Positions 15,537-22,737 of a stretch of 64,000 bases of DNA are shown piece after piece. Source of the stretch: an uncultured Gammaproteobacteria bacterium (GTDB lineage: Bacteria; Pseudomonadota; Gammaproteobacteria; HK1); assembly GCA_958295465.1 (NCBI GenBank), contig OY282353.1, positions 4,455,001-4,519,000 of the forward strand, written 5' to 3'. Position numbers and translations under genes: made by a program. The first letter of the stretch is position 1. Each line of letters opens with the position of its first letter. The notes beneath the pieces were generated by a model. It searched no databases, was not told where the DNA came from, and was given only the letters and a program-made list of their open reading frames with translations.

Positions 15537-17398
15537 CGGCGATCTGCGGCATGGTCGGGCGCCACGAGGCCCCGGCGGGCGGGGTGGACGCCATGCTGGC
15601 GGCAATGACCCACCACGGCGCCGACGTCGCCTCCTGGACCGATGCCGGCGTGGGCCTCGGGCGCCGCTGCGCCGCGGGCGACGGCGCGGGGCCGGGGCGC
15701 CCCGGCCCCGCGCCGGACGTTCCCGGCACGGTCGTCGTGGCCGATGCCCGGCTCGACGACCGCGATACGCTTTGCGGCGCGCTGGGCCTGCCGCCCGCCG
15801 CCCGCGCGGCCCATGACGACCGCGCCCTCATCGCGAAGGCGTACCGGCGATGGGGCGCCGACTGTCCGCGCCACCTGCTCGGCGACTACGCCTTCGCCGT
15901 ATGGGACGCGGCGAAGCGCACGCTGTTCTGCGCTCGGGACCACGCCGGCGTGCGGCCGTTCTACTATGCCGAGACGCGGCGAGGGTTCGTCTTCGCCAGC
16001 GCCATCGAAGCCGTGCTCGCCGGCCCGGACGTCGGCCACGAGCTCGACGAATTCACGGTGGGGATGTGGCTGATGATGAGGGACGCGGCGCTCCCCGCCA
16101 CAAGCACGTTCTTCCAGGCCGTGCGCAGACTGCCGCCGGGGCATGGCCTTGTCGTCACGAACGGCGCGGTGCGGCTGCAACGCTACTGGCGGCCGGAGGA
16201 CATGCCGCGGGCGGCGCCGGCCTCCGACGACGACTACGCCGAGGAGTTTCTGGCCCTGTATTCGCGGGCGGTGAAGGACCGCCTGTGCGGCCCCGGCCGG
16301 ATAGGCGTCCATCTGAGCGGCGGCCTGGACTCGTCGAGCGTCGCGGTCCTCGCCGCCCGCGAATTGCGGCGCCAGGGCCGTCCGCCGCCGCCTGCCTTCA
16401 CCTGGCTGCCGCCGTTGGGCGAAGAGCCGCCGGGGGAGGGCGGTGAACGGGAGTACGATGCCGTCGGCGCGGTGGCCGGGCAGGAGGGGTTGCAGGTGTT
16501 CCTCCAGCCTCCAACCGCAGCGGACACCCTCGCCCTGCTGCGGTGCGACGGCGCCTTTCCACAAGCGCACGTTGGTTCCAACGAAGCGACAGTGCAGCGC
16601 GCAGCCGCCGCGCATGGGGTGCGCGTGCTGCTGTCCGGCCAGGGGGGCGACCAGGGCATCTCCTTCAACGGCCACGGATATTACGCCGGCCTGCTGCTGG
16701 GTGGACGTTGGGCCGCGTTGTTCGCCGAGGCGCGCGCGCGGGGGGACAATCCGCTTCGGGTGGCGGCCGGCACCGCGTTGAGGGTTCTTCCACACGGCTA
16801 CAGGCTGCTCATTCCCAGGAACAGGCTGCGCAAGTGGTTGCAGGGGGACCCGGAACCGAGGGCCCGGCGCTTCATCAACCCGGCGTTCGCACGGGAAAGG
16901 CCGTTCCCGCCCCGAACGAGACGTTGGCCGACAAGTGCGCGAAGGGGTCAATTGAAGTTGTTGGGCCACCGGGATCTTGGCGCGATCCTGGAATACTGGG
17001 CCGCCAGCGGCGTTCGCCACGGCCTGGAGTACCGGTATCCGCTGCTGGACCGCCGGGTGCTGGAGCTCGCCTTGAGCCTCCCGCCGGAACAGTTCAGGCG
17101 CGGGCCGTCGAGCCGCTGGCTGATGCGCCATGCGCTGGCCCTCGATGCCGTCCTGCCGCCCGAGGTGTGCTGGCACGAGTCCAAGGGCGACCCGGCGCGT
17201 TTCAACGCGGCATCCGACGCATTCCTCGGGGCGCTGCCGTCGATTCGGCGGGAGCTCGCCGCCCGTGCAGTACCGCCGGGCCGGGCCCGCTACGTCGACA
17301 TGCCGCGCCTCGTCGAATGTCTGGAGGATCCGGCCCTGTCCAGGAGGAGACGTTGGTGGTTGGGGCTTGCGGCGACCTTGTCGTTTCTTGATTTCTGA
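15533..17398 (+). CDS. Asparagine-synthetase-like lasso-peptide cyclase (C protein)
   Basis: The 621-residue protein has an N-terminal Ntn glutaminase-like domain (AICGMVG, DYAFAVWD, RPFYYAETRRGFVFAS) and a synthetase domain with PP-loop VHLSGGLDSSSVAVLAA (~258-274). The C-terminal EYRYPLLDRRVLELALSLP and WHESKGDPAR are typical. Lasso cyclases use this fold to adenylate the Asp/Glu side chain and form the macrolactam. Beside a PqqD protein, an HPr-kinase-like protein and a lasso-type precursor ORF, this assignment is favoured over plain asparagine synthetase. The N-terminus reads MTAICG, so Cys5 is not terminal and glutaminase activity may be lost, as in many lasso cyclases. The precursor ORF lies 204 bp downstream. 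Confidence 0.75.
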   Translation: MTAICGMVGRHEAPAGGVDAMLAAMTHHGADVASWTDAGVGLGRRCAAGDGAGPGRPGPAPDVPGTVVVADARLDDRDTLCGALGLPPAARAAHDDRALIAKAYRRWGADCPRHLLGDYAFAVWDAAKRTLFCARDHAGVRPFYYAETRRGFVFASAIEAVLAGPDVGHELDEFTVGMWLMMRDAALPATSTFFQAVRRLPPGHGLVVTNGAVRLQRYWRPEDMPRAAPASDDDYAEEFLALYSRAVKDRLCGPGRIGVHLSGGLDSSSVAVLAARELRRQGRPPPPAFTWLPPLGEEPPGEGGEREYDAVGAVAGQEGLQVFLQPPTAADTLALLRCDGAFPQAHVGSNEATVQRAAAAHGVRVLLSGQGGDQGISFNGHGYYAGLLLGGRWAALFAEARARGDNPLRVAAGTALRVLPHGYRLLIPRNRLRKWLQGDPEPRARRFINPAFARERPFPPRTRRWPTSARRGQLKLLGHRDLGAILEYWAASGVRHGLEYRYPLLDRRVLELALSLPPEQFRRGPSSRWLMRHALALDAVLPPEVCWHESKGDPARFNAASDAFLGALPSIRRELAARAVPPGRARYVDMPRLVECLEDPALSRRRRWWLGLAATLSFLDF

Positions 17399-17506
17399 CA
17401 CCATCGGACAGCACGCCGGACGTCGGCGAGCAGGCCGCCGGCTCGGGCAGGCGCCGCAACTTGAGAAGAAGGCGATTGCGCGGCCTTGAAACCACCTGAC
17501 CCTCCG

Positions 17507-17536
17507 TTGACGCCGTGGCCCGGTCGAGTCTAGAGT
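17507..17536 (+). promoter_or_regulatory. Putative sigma-70 promoter for the lasso precursor ORF
   Basis: TTGACG (17507-17512) and TAGAGT (17531-17536) are separated by 18 bp and lie about 67 bp before the GTG start at 17603. The spacing and -35 hexamer are good and the -10 is fair. This would let the precursor be expressed separately from the cyclase gene. Confidence 0.4.
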
Positions 17537-17602
17537 TGCATTCCCTGTTCGTACAGCGAAGCCCGGATGGTGACGCCGAACTTTGGCAGAAGGAGAAACG
17601 AA

Positions 17603-17803
17603 GTGACACATCTACCCCCCTTCGAATCTGATCCCGAGGACCCGCAGGACTCCGAGCGCTCGCGGACGCAGAGTTCCGGACGAACGTGGTCCAAGCCCCA
17701 AGTGAGGCGGGTGATGCTCACCGACACAAGCGGTGCCGACTACAACCCAGTTGGTGATAGTGAAAATGGGGATCTTCCTAGAGCATACAGACCCCCCAGC
17801 TAG
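17603..17803 (+). CDS. Candidate lasso-peptide precursor (A)
   Basis: A 66-residue ORF starts at GTG 17603, with AAGGAG 7 nt upstream; an in-frame ATG at 17567 lacks such a site. The N-terminal third is acidic (FESDPEDPQDSE). The leader then shows W-S-K-P-Q-V and, nine residues after the Pro-Gln-Val start, ...LTDTS. This matches the W-x-x-P-x-[LV] motif and the Thr at position -2 of paeninodin-type lasso leaders. The predicted core is 23 residues: it begins GADYNPVGD, giving Gly1 and Asp9 for a nine-residue ring, and ends AYRPPS. The final Ser fits the nearby HPr-kinase-like enzyme, and Tyr, Pro and Ser residues could accept sulfation, hydroxylation or glycosylation. The call rests on motif spacing and neighbourhood. 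Confidence 0.6.
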   Translation: MTHLPPFESDPEDPQDSERSRTQSSGRTWSKPQVRRVMLTDTSGADYNPVGDSENGDLPRAYRPPS

Positions 17804-17839
17804 CAGCCGAAGCAGTCTGGAGCGTATCGAAGCAGACTT

Positions 17840-17968
17840 TCATCGGGAGTCGACGGCTGTCGGCGTTGTCTCGACCGCCTCGTCCAACGCGTCGGAGACG
17901 TCGGGCACCGCGAGGACCGCTTCCACGGTGCCGGCGAAGACGAACCGCTCCCCCGTCAGGGCATACCG
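17840..17968 (-). pseudogene. Diverged lasso-cyclase fragment
   Basis: On the minus strand, YALTGERFVFAGTVEAVL and AVPDVSDALDEA precede a stop at 17840-17842. This parallels residues ~145-170 of the intact cyclase (YAETRRGFVFASAIEAVL, AGPDVGHELDEF). It is too diverged to be a recent copy and probably marks another cyclase paralogue that was lost. It lies between the precursor ORF and the hicA relic. Confidence 0.5.
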
Positions 17969-17974
17969 GCCCTG

Positions 17975-18168
17975 TCAGAAAATTTTCTTCAATCCAGCTT
18001 GCACGAGGACGGCGTTGGCCGTGTGCCGAGACTTGACGTCACCGCCCACCGGGAAGCTCCGATTCGAGATCGGACTGAACCAGATTTCGTGATCCCGCGT
18101 CCTTGACGGACGAAGCGGCACCCGGACGCCCTGAGGTGCTTCCTCAAACGGGACGTATAACCTGCCAT
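17975..18168 (-). pseudogene. HicA-like toxin, frameshifted
   Basis: ATG at 18168 overlaps the stop of the upstream antitoxin (TGATG). The frame gives MAGYTSRLRKHLRASGCRFV and RQGRG. One missing G near 18086 must be restored to continue as DHEIWFSPISNRSFPV and KSRHTANAVLVQAGLKKIF up to TGA 17977-17975. Helix-rich start, RQGRGDHEIW and the C-terminal HTANAVLVQAGL are the hallmarks of HicA mRNA interferases (catalytic His in GDHE). The 194-nt length is one short of a whole number of codons, consistent with a single deletion, so the toxin is inactive as written. Confidence 0.65.
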
Positions 18169-18422
18169 CAACCGGCCGTGGCGAGCCGGATCGTCTCCAG
18201 GCGTCTGGCAGTTACCTGAATCGGGACGTCTTTGCGGAAATCCCCAGTCACCAAATGCCGGTTGGCTTCGTACAGTTCGGGAACCAGTCGATGAATCTTC
18301 CGGATCAGCTCCTGTTGTGTCCCGGCCTCCGCGACCAAGCCAGGGAAGTTGGTTTCCGAGACATACCAGACGTCTGCGTCTGCATCCCATGAAACCGCTG
18401 CAAAATACGTTTCCTGCTCCAT
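18168..18422 (-). CDS. DUF1902 / HicB-like antitoxin
   Basis: The 84-residue protein (MEQETYFAAVSWDADADVWY, then VSETNFPGLVAEAGTQQEL) has the partial RNase-H-like fold of DUF1902/HicB antitoxins: a beta hairpin with D-x-D-x-D-VWYV, then a helix. These neutralise HicA-type toxins. GGAGAG precedes the ATG at 18422. The stop overlaps the start of the broken hicA gene by TGATG, the usual coupled arrangement. With the toxin frameshifted, the antitoxin is probably an orphan. It sits between the lasso precursor and a sulfotransferase, transcribed on the opposite strand to the precursor. Confidence 0.75.
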   Translation of the reverse strand: MEQETYFAAVSWDADADVWYVSETNFPGLVAEAGTQQELIRKIHRLVPELYEANRHLVTGDFRKDVPIQVTARRLETIRLATAG

Positions 18423-18507
18423 TTTTCTCTCCGATTTTTCTCCGACCGCCACATTTACCACGCCCGGAAACGGTATCGCGTCAGGAAGGGCCTGACAACG
18501 TCCTGGT

Positions 18508-19446
18508 TCAATCGAGCATCTCGTAGCCGAAGTGGCCGAAGAGGTCACGATGCTCGTGGAACACCCGGTGGAACGCGGCGACCTGTCCGGCGGTGAGGCG
18601 GGCGATCTGCCGGGCGTTCATGTCGGTGAGCATCTCGTCGTACCGGCCCTTCACCGGCAGGCGCCGGCGCAGCTCCAGGTCGCCGAGCTCCGGGGCCAGC
18701 GCCTGTATCTCCCGCGCCACCCGCTCCGGCTCGGCGCACATCGCCTCGTAGGTGAAGAACACCCCGCGGCGCCCGTGGACTTCGACGTTGCGGCGCTGGC
18801 GGGCAAGGCAGTTCACGACGTGCACGGCCGCCCATTCTTCCAGGCCGCGTCCCTGCCACGTCGCCGAAGCCGGGTCCGCACCGCGCCTTTCCCGGTAGCT
18901 TCGGCAGATCCCTTCGCAGGCCGCGTAGGGGTTGCGCACCATGAACAGGAACCTGGCGTTGCGGAAGTGCCGTGCCAGCATGTCCACTTGGAAGAGCGCC
19001 CGCGGCAGGTGCACGACGAACACCGACGCCTTCGGGTCGCGGGCGCGCGCCATGAAGTACCACGCCTTGCGGTTGCGCGGCCAGTCGTAGCCGGCGGCGC
19101 CGGCCAGCCGGTCCATGCGTGGCCGGCTGGCCGCCCAGAGCTTGGACGGTCTCGGCATGTCGGGTGACTCCACCCGAGCGGGCTGGACGAAGCCCGGCAT
19201 CCGATCGGCCTCGCCGGGCAGGCTCCAGGCCGACCGGCAGGCGGCCAGCGCTCTCCCAAGGAACGTCGAGCCGCCATGATTCGCCGAGATGACGAACAAG
19301 TGGGTCCCGATCGCGGGCTCCAGGTCGCGGCCGGCGGCGTACACCATCCCCCCCGCTCCGTCGTCCGCGCACCGGCCGTGCGCACGAGTTGCGCAAGCGC
19401 CGCGGGGGCCGGGTCCGGCGGGTGCGCATCCGTCGCCCGTCCGCAT
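18508..19446 (-). CDS. Sulfotransferase family protein 1
   Basis: This 312-residue protein binds PAPS: a 5'-phosphosulfate loop FVISANHGGSTFLGRAL (residues ~51-67) and a 3'-phosphate region FLFMVRNPYAACEGICRSY. It is a cytosolic-type sulfotransferase moving sulfate to a hydroxyl or amine. ATG at 19446 is chosen because the paralogue at 22737-23723 starts the same way (MQTADERAP versus MRTGDGCAP). The shared C-terminal sequence LPVKGRYDE-LTDMNARQIA...YEMLD shows they are paralogues. Next to a RiPP-like cluster, a Tyr or Ser of the peptide is a possible acceptor, but exopolysaccharide or lipid acceptors are equally open. A divergent dioxygenase gene starts 97 bp away. Confidence 0.8.
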   Translation of the reverse strand: MRTGDGCAPAGPGPRGACATRAHGRCADDGAGGMVYAAGRDLEPAIGTHLFVISANHGGSTFLGRALAACRSAWSLPGEADRMPGFVQPARVESPDMPRPSKLWAASRPRMDRLAGAAGYDWPRNRKAWYFMARARDPKASVFVVHLPRALFQVDMLARHFRNARFLFMVRNPYAACEGICRSYRERRGADPASATWQGRGLEEWAAVHVVNCLARQRRNVEVHGRRGVFFTYEAMCAEPERVAREIQALAPELGDLELRRRLPVKGRYDEMLTDMNARQIARLTAGQVAAFHRVFHEHRDLFGHFGYEMLD

Positions 19447-19542
19447 GGTGGACCCGCTCCCGGTGACCCGAAACGTGCGTATCATGCCCGATGCGTCCCA
19501 GGCCGGGGAACGGATGGTTGCATGGGAGAAGCGGAGGCGGAG

Positions 19543-20448
19543 ATGGCCGTCACTCGTGCAACTGCAAGGATGATGCAGGCGTTGCTGGGTCCGGGCGGCG
19601 TGCAGGACCAAGCCGAGGCGGCGGTGCGGCAGGCGCTCGCGGCCGATCCGGGCGATACCGCGGTGCTGTGGAAGCTCGGTGAAATCCATCGCAGGCAGGG
19701 CAACCTCGCGGCGGCGCATGACGTGTACCGGCGTCTGGCTGCGCTCGGGCCCGACCGGCGGAAGGCGTCCTGGCTGAGTGCCTCGCTGGGCGGCGGCCGA
19801 TTGCCGGAAACGGTCGTGCCGCGCGGCGTCTGGCCCGCGCCGTTCGTGCGGATGACGAGCTTCCTGACGAGCGAGCAGTGCGATCGCCTGATGGCGCTGG
19901 CATACGCGGAGCGCGGGCGCCTGCTCTCCGCACGGATGGGATTGGGGAAAGGCGGCCGGGTGGACCCCGAGGCCCGGATCACCTTCGAGGCGGACGCTCG
20001 GGTTCGTCGAGACGTCGGTCCCTGGTTCCTCCCGAAGCTTCGAAGCGCCGTGCCGGAGGTCCTGGCGCGGTTGCGGATGGAGGGCGACGACCAATACGAT
20101 GTCCAGTACTGGAACATGCGCGTGTACCCTGCGGGAGGATTCTACTCCGCCCACCACGACGCCGTAGCGAATCGAAAGCTCAGCTTCGTGTATTTCTTTC
20201 ATCCCGAACCCAGGCGTTTTTCCGGCGGAGATCTGCTGCTCTACGATGCGGACGCCGAAACGGCCCACTGTCCCTTAGAGGCTTTCTCGCGGATCGTGCC
20301 GCTGCGCAACAGCATCGTCTTCTTCCCCAGCCGCTCCTGGCACCAGGTCACCCCCGTGACGTGCGACCCGGATGACTTCGGGAGCGGGCGTTTCGTGTTG
20401 AACGGCCATTTCCGAAGCCGCCTCCCGACGGCGAAGCCGGAAGGGTGA
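19543..20448 (+). CDS. TPR / 2OG-Fe(II) prolyl-hydroxylase-like dioxygenase
   Basis: This 301-residue protein joins an N-terminal TPR-like helical part (EAAVRQALAADPGDTAVLWK, AAHDVYRRLAALGPD) to a double-stranded beta-helix dioxygenase. Iron ligands are visible as H204-H-D206 (FYSAHHDAV) and H267 (SWHQV), with the 2OG-binding arginine R291 (NGHFR). The domain resembles prolyl-4-hydroxylases, which modify Pro or other side chains. The predicted lasso core has several prolines, so it is a candidate tailoring enzyme. ATG at 19543 follows GGAGGCGG; ATG at 19522 is less well placed. The promoter region is shared with sulfotransferase 1 and is partly duplicated in inverted form near 10 kb. Confidence 0.8.
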   Translation: MAVTRATARMMQALLGPGGVQDQAEAAVRQALAADPGDTAVLWKLGEIHRRQGNLAAAHDVYRRLAALGPDRRKASWLSASLGGGRLPETVVPRGVWPAPFVRMTSFLTSEQCDRLMALAYAERGRLLSARMGLGKGGRVDPEARITFEADARVRRDVGPWFLPKLRSAVPEVLARLRMEGDDQYDVQYWNMRVYPAGGFYSAHHDAVANRKLSFVYFFHPEPRRFSGGDLLLYDADAETAHCPLEAFSRIVPLRNSIVFFPSRSWHQVTPVTCDPDDFGSGRFVLNGHFRSRLPTAKPEG

Positions 20449-20511
20449 CCCACCCATTCCCGTCCCCGCGAATTGCCGCAGCAATTGCCACGGCAGTTGC
20501 CGCGGCCGCCG

Positions 20512-20552
20512 TGATGCGGTGACGGCGATATGCAGCATGGGCGGGCGCCCGG
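20512..20552 (+). pseudogene. Relic of a lasso-cyclase gene start
   Basis: The 41 bp around GTGACGGCGATATGCAGCAT match the start of the intact cyclase gene (ATGACGGCGATCTGCGGCAT at 15533). The similarity ends in the glycosyltransferase 3' end. Just before it, AATTGCC/GCAATTGCC-type short repeats occur. Confidence 0.5.
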
Positions 20553-20562
20553 GACGGAGCGG

Positions 20563-22737
20563 TCATCCAGCCGCGCCGGAGGCGCCCGCGCCCCGATGCG
20601 CATCGGGGCGCCGGAAGGCGCTGCGCAAACGTACGGCCGCCAGGCAGTCCACGTAGGCGCCGTACCAGAGCTTGAAGCACGGCGTCATCGCGTCCCGGGC
20701 CTTCCCGCCCGCCCACGCGAGCATGGCGTCCGGCCTCCACGGCTTGATGGACGCCCGGAAATGCAGCACCTTGGCGTTCCGGATGCCGATCCCTTCGCGC
20801 GCCTGGATCACGTCGGCCCGCGGGAGCAGGTAGTTGTAGGTCGAGCTCACCAGTGTCCGGCGCCCCGCGAAGTAGCGGTTCAACACGAGTTGATCGGCGA
20901 TCCGGACCCTGGCGCGGCGCCAGGTCTCCCCGGACACCATCTCCAGCAGGCCGGCGTAGCAGCCTGCCCGCACCAACCCTTCGTCGATCAGGAGCAGGCC
21001 GCTGTTGAACGTTCCCGCCAAGGTGGAGGATTCCCCGGCGACCGCCTCGGGGCGGCTCCCGACTGCGGACGGCCGGCCCTCCGGCGCTCGCCGGCCGGAG
21101 GCGTCCTCGACCGGCAGGTAGGTGACGGCATCGCGGGGCAGCCCGCGCAGATGCGGCTCGTCACCGCAGCAGAGCAACGCATCGCGGGAATCGAACAGCT
21201 CCGCGATCGGTGCGCGGAACAGCAGGTCGCCGTCGCAGTACAGCACCTTGCGGTAGCCGTGCAGGCGGAACGCCTCGAGGGAGTAGAAATGCGCCAGCCT
21301 GTCGCGCAGCCTCGGCTGCTCGGCGGACAGGCGGGCCAGCCGATCCCGGAGCTCGGGCGAGATGGGCTCGAAGCGCAGGCGTTCGGACAGAGGCGCCAAC
21401 GCCTCGCGCGACGCCGCGGACAGGCCGTCGTGGATGACGACGACGTCCCCGTCGAAGCGGGGATGATGTTTCAGGAAGGTGCCGAGCATGGCGAACGTGC
21501 CCGGCACGAAACCATCCGTGGTCCCCGTGACCAGACAGACCCTCGAAGGGCGGGGGGCGACCGCTGGCGCGGTCGCTTGGCGATTCCGCTGCGCGGAATC
21601 GCGGGTGCTGCCGGCGACCGCTGGCGCGGTCGCTTGGCGATTCCGCTGCGCGGAATCGCCAACGTCGGGTGAAGCGTCGCTGACGGGCGAGGGAGGGGTT
21701 CGTTCCGCACGAGGCGTGGTAGCGGCAGCGGCCGGCCCGCTCCGAGGCGGGGCTTCCGCGAAGCGTTCGCGTTCGGGCCGCCGCCACGGCCCCCGGAACG
21801 GGGCGGGGTTCCGGGGAACCACGGCGATGCCCGGCCGGCCGAGCGCGTGGCGCAGATGCGCGTCCGCCAGGCAGTCCACGTAAGCGTCGTACCAGAGCTT
21901 GTAGCCCGGGGCGAGCGGGCGGGCGGCGTCCCTGCGCGCCCAGTACAGCATGGCGTCCGGCGCCCAGGGCTTCATGGGGAGCTTGAAGTGCAGCACCTTG
22001 GCGTCCTCGACGCCGATCCCCTCGCGGGCCCGGATGGCGTCGGAGCAGTCCACCAGGTAGTTGTACGTCGAGCTGACCAGCGTCTGCCGCCCGGCGAAGC
22101 GGCGGTTGAGGACGAGTTGGTCGTCGCCCACCGCCTTGACCCCGCGCCAAGCCTCCGGCGAGATCCTGGCCAGCAGGTCCGCATGCGCGCCCTCTTCCAT
22201 GAGCCGCCCGTCGAGGAGCAGGAAGCCGCTGTTGAACGTTTCCGCCAGGGTGGGCGCGGCCGGTGCGGCAACGGGGACGGCCGGATCGTCGGCCGGCAGG
22301 TAGGTCACCGCGTCGCGCCGCCGGCCGCGCAGGGAGTACTTGTCGCGGCAGCAGATCAGCGCCTCGGGGGAGTCGAACAACTCCTCGACGGAGGCGCGGA
22401 ACAGCAGGTCGCAGTCGCAGCACAGCACCTTGCGGTAGCCGTGCAGGCGGAACGCATCGAGGACGTAGAAAGCTGCGCGCCGGGCGCGGAGCTCCGGACG
22501 CACGGCGCACAGGCGCGCCACCCGATCCCGGAGCTCGGGAGAGACGGGCTCGAACCGCAGGCGGTGGAACGACGCCGCGAGCACTTCGCGCGATACGTCG
22601 GACAGGCCGTCGTGGACGATGACGACGTCCCCGTCGAAGCGGGGATGGTGCTTCAGGAAGGTGCGCACCATGACGAACGCGCCCGGTACGAAATCGTCCG
22701 TGGCCACCGTGAGCAGGCACGTCTTCGACCGCCGCAT
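20563..22737 (-). CDS. Tandem two-domain GT8-like glycosyltransferase
   Basis: A 724-residue protein made of two homologous glycosyltransferase domains. Each has TV/G-T-DGFVPG, the metal-binding DxD (D108-C-D110 in domain 1; CDGDLLF in domain 2), FNSG-LL and KVLHF-KPW. The domains are joined by a linker of about 70 residues. That linker contains an exactly repeated 19-residue segment (DSAQRNRQATAPAVA plus four residues) encoded by two REP-like DNA units. Domain fusion could give a disaccharide-adding enzyme. The ATG at 22737 overlaps the stop of sulfotransferase 2 (TGATG) and follows GGAGGGAGAGAG, so the pair is translationally coupled. It is related to the single-domain protein at 10681-11691. 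Confidence 0.8.
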   Translation of the reverse strand: MRRSKTCLLTVATDDFVPGAFVMVRTFLKHHPRFDGDVVIVHDGLSDVSREVLAASFHRLRFEPVSPELRDRVARLCAVRPELRARRAAFYVLDAFRLHGYRKVLCCDCDLLFRASVEELFDSPEALICCRDKYSLRGRRRDAVTYLPADDPAVPVAAPAAPTLAETFNSGFLLLDGRLMEEGAHADLLARISPEAWRGVKAVGDDQLVLNRRFAGRQTLVSSTYNYLVDCSDAIRAREGIGVEDAKVLHFKLPMKPWAPDAMLYWARRDAARPLAPGYKLWYDAYVDCLADAHLRHALGRPGIAVVPRNPAPFRGPWRRPERERFAEAPPRSGPAAAATTPRAERTPPSPVSDASPDVGDSAQRNRQATAPAVAGSTRDSAQRNRQATAPAVAPRPSRVCLVTGTTDGFVPGTFAMLGTFLKHHPRFDGDVVVIHDGLSAASREALAPLSERLRFEPISPELRDRLARLSAEQPRLRDRLAHFYSLEAFRLHGYRKVLYCDGDLLFRAPIAELFDSRDALLCCGDEPHLRGLPRDAVTYLPVEDASGRRAPEGRPSAVGSRPEAVAGESSTLAGTFNSGLLLIDEGLVRAGCYAGLLEMVSGETWRRARVRIADQLVLNRYFAGRRTLVSSTYNYLLPRADVIQAREGIGIRNAKVLHFRASIKPWRPDAMLAWAGGKARDAMTPCFKLWYGAYVDCLAAVRLRSAFRRPDAHRGAGASGAAG
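21557..21658. repeat. Two REP-like double-hairpin units inside a coding region
   Basis: Two units, 57 bp apart, at 21557-21601 and 21614-21658. Each is a hairpin GCGACCGC-TGGC-GCGGTCGC, then TTGG, then a second hairpin CGATTCCGC-TGC-GCGGAATCG. The 57-bp period keeps the glycosyltransferase frame open. Inverted copies occur at 32527-32700. Confidence 0.8.

Noticed and set aside
17567..17602. Upstream ATG start for the lasso precursor ORF
   Set aside because: It lacks a Shine-Dalgarno, whereas GTG at 17603 has AAGGAG at 7 nt.
15038..17611. 857-codon minus-strand ORF opposite the cyclase gene
   Set aside because: It is a shadow of the GC-rich cyclase gene. Only its last 54 codons (15038-15202) resemble a protein, an AAA N-terminus, and these are listed separately.
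21557..21658. CRISPR array
   Set aside because: There are only two units, which are palindromic double hairpins with 12-bp spacers inside an open reading frame, and no cas genes.
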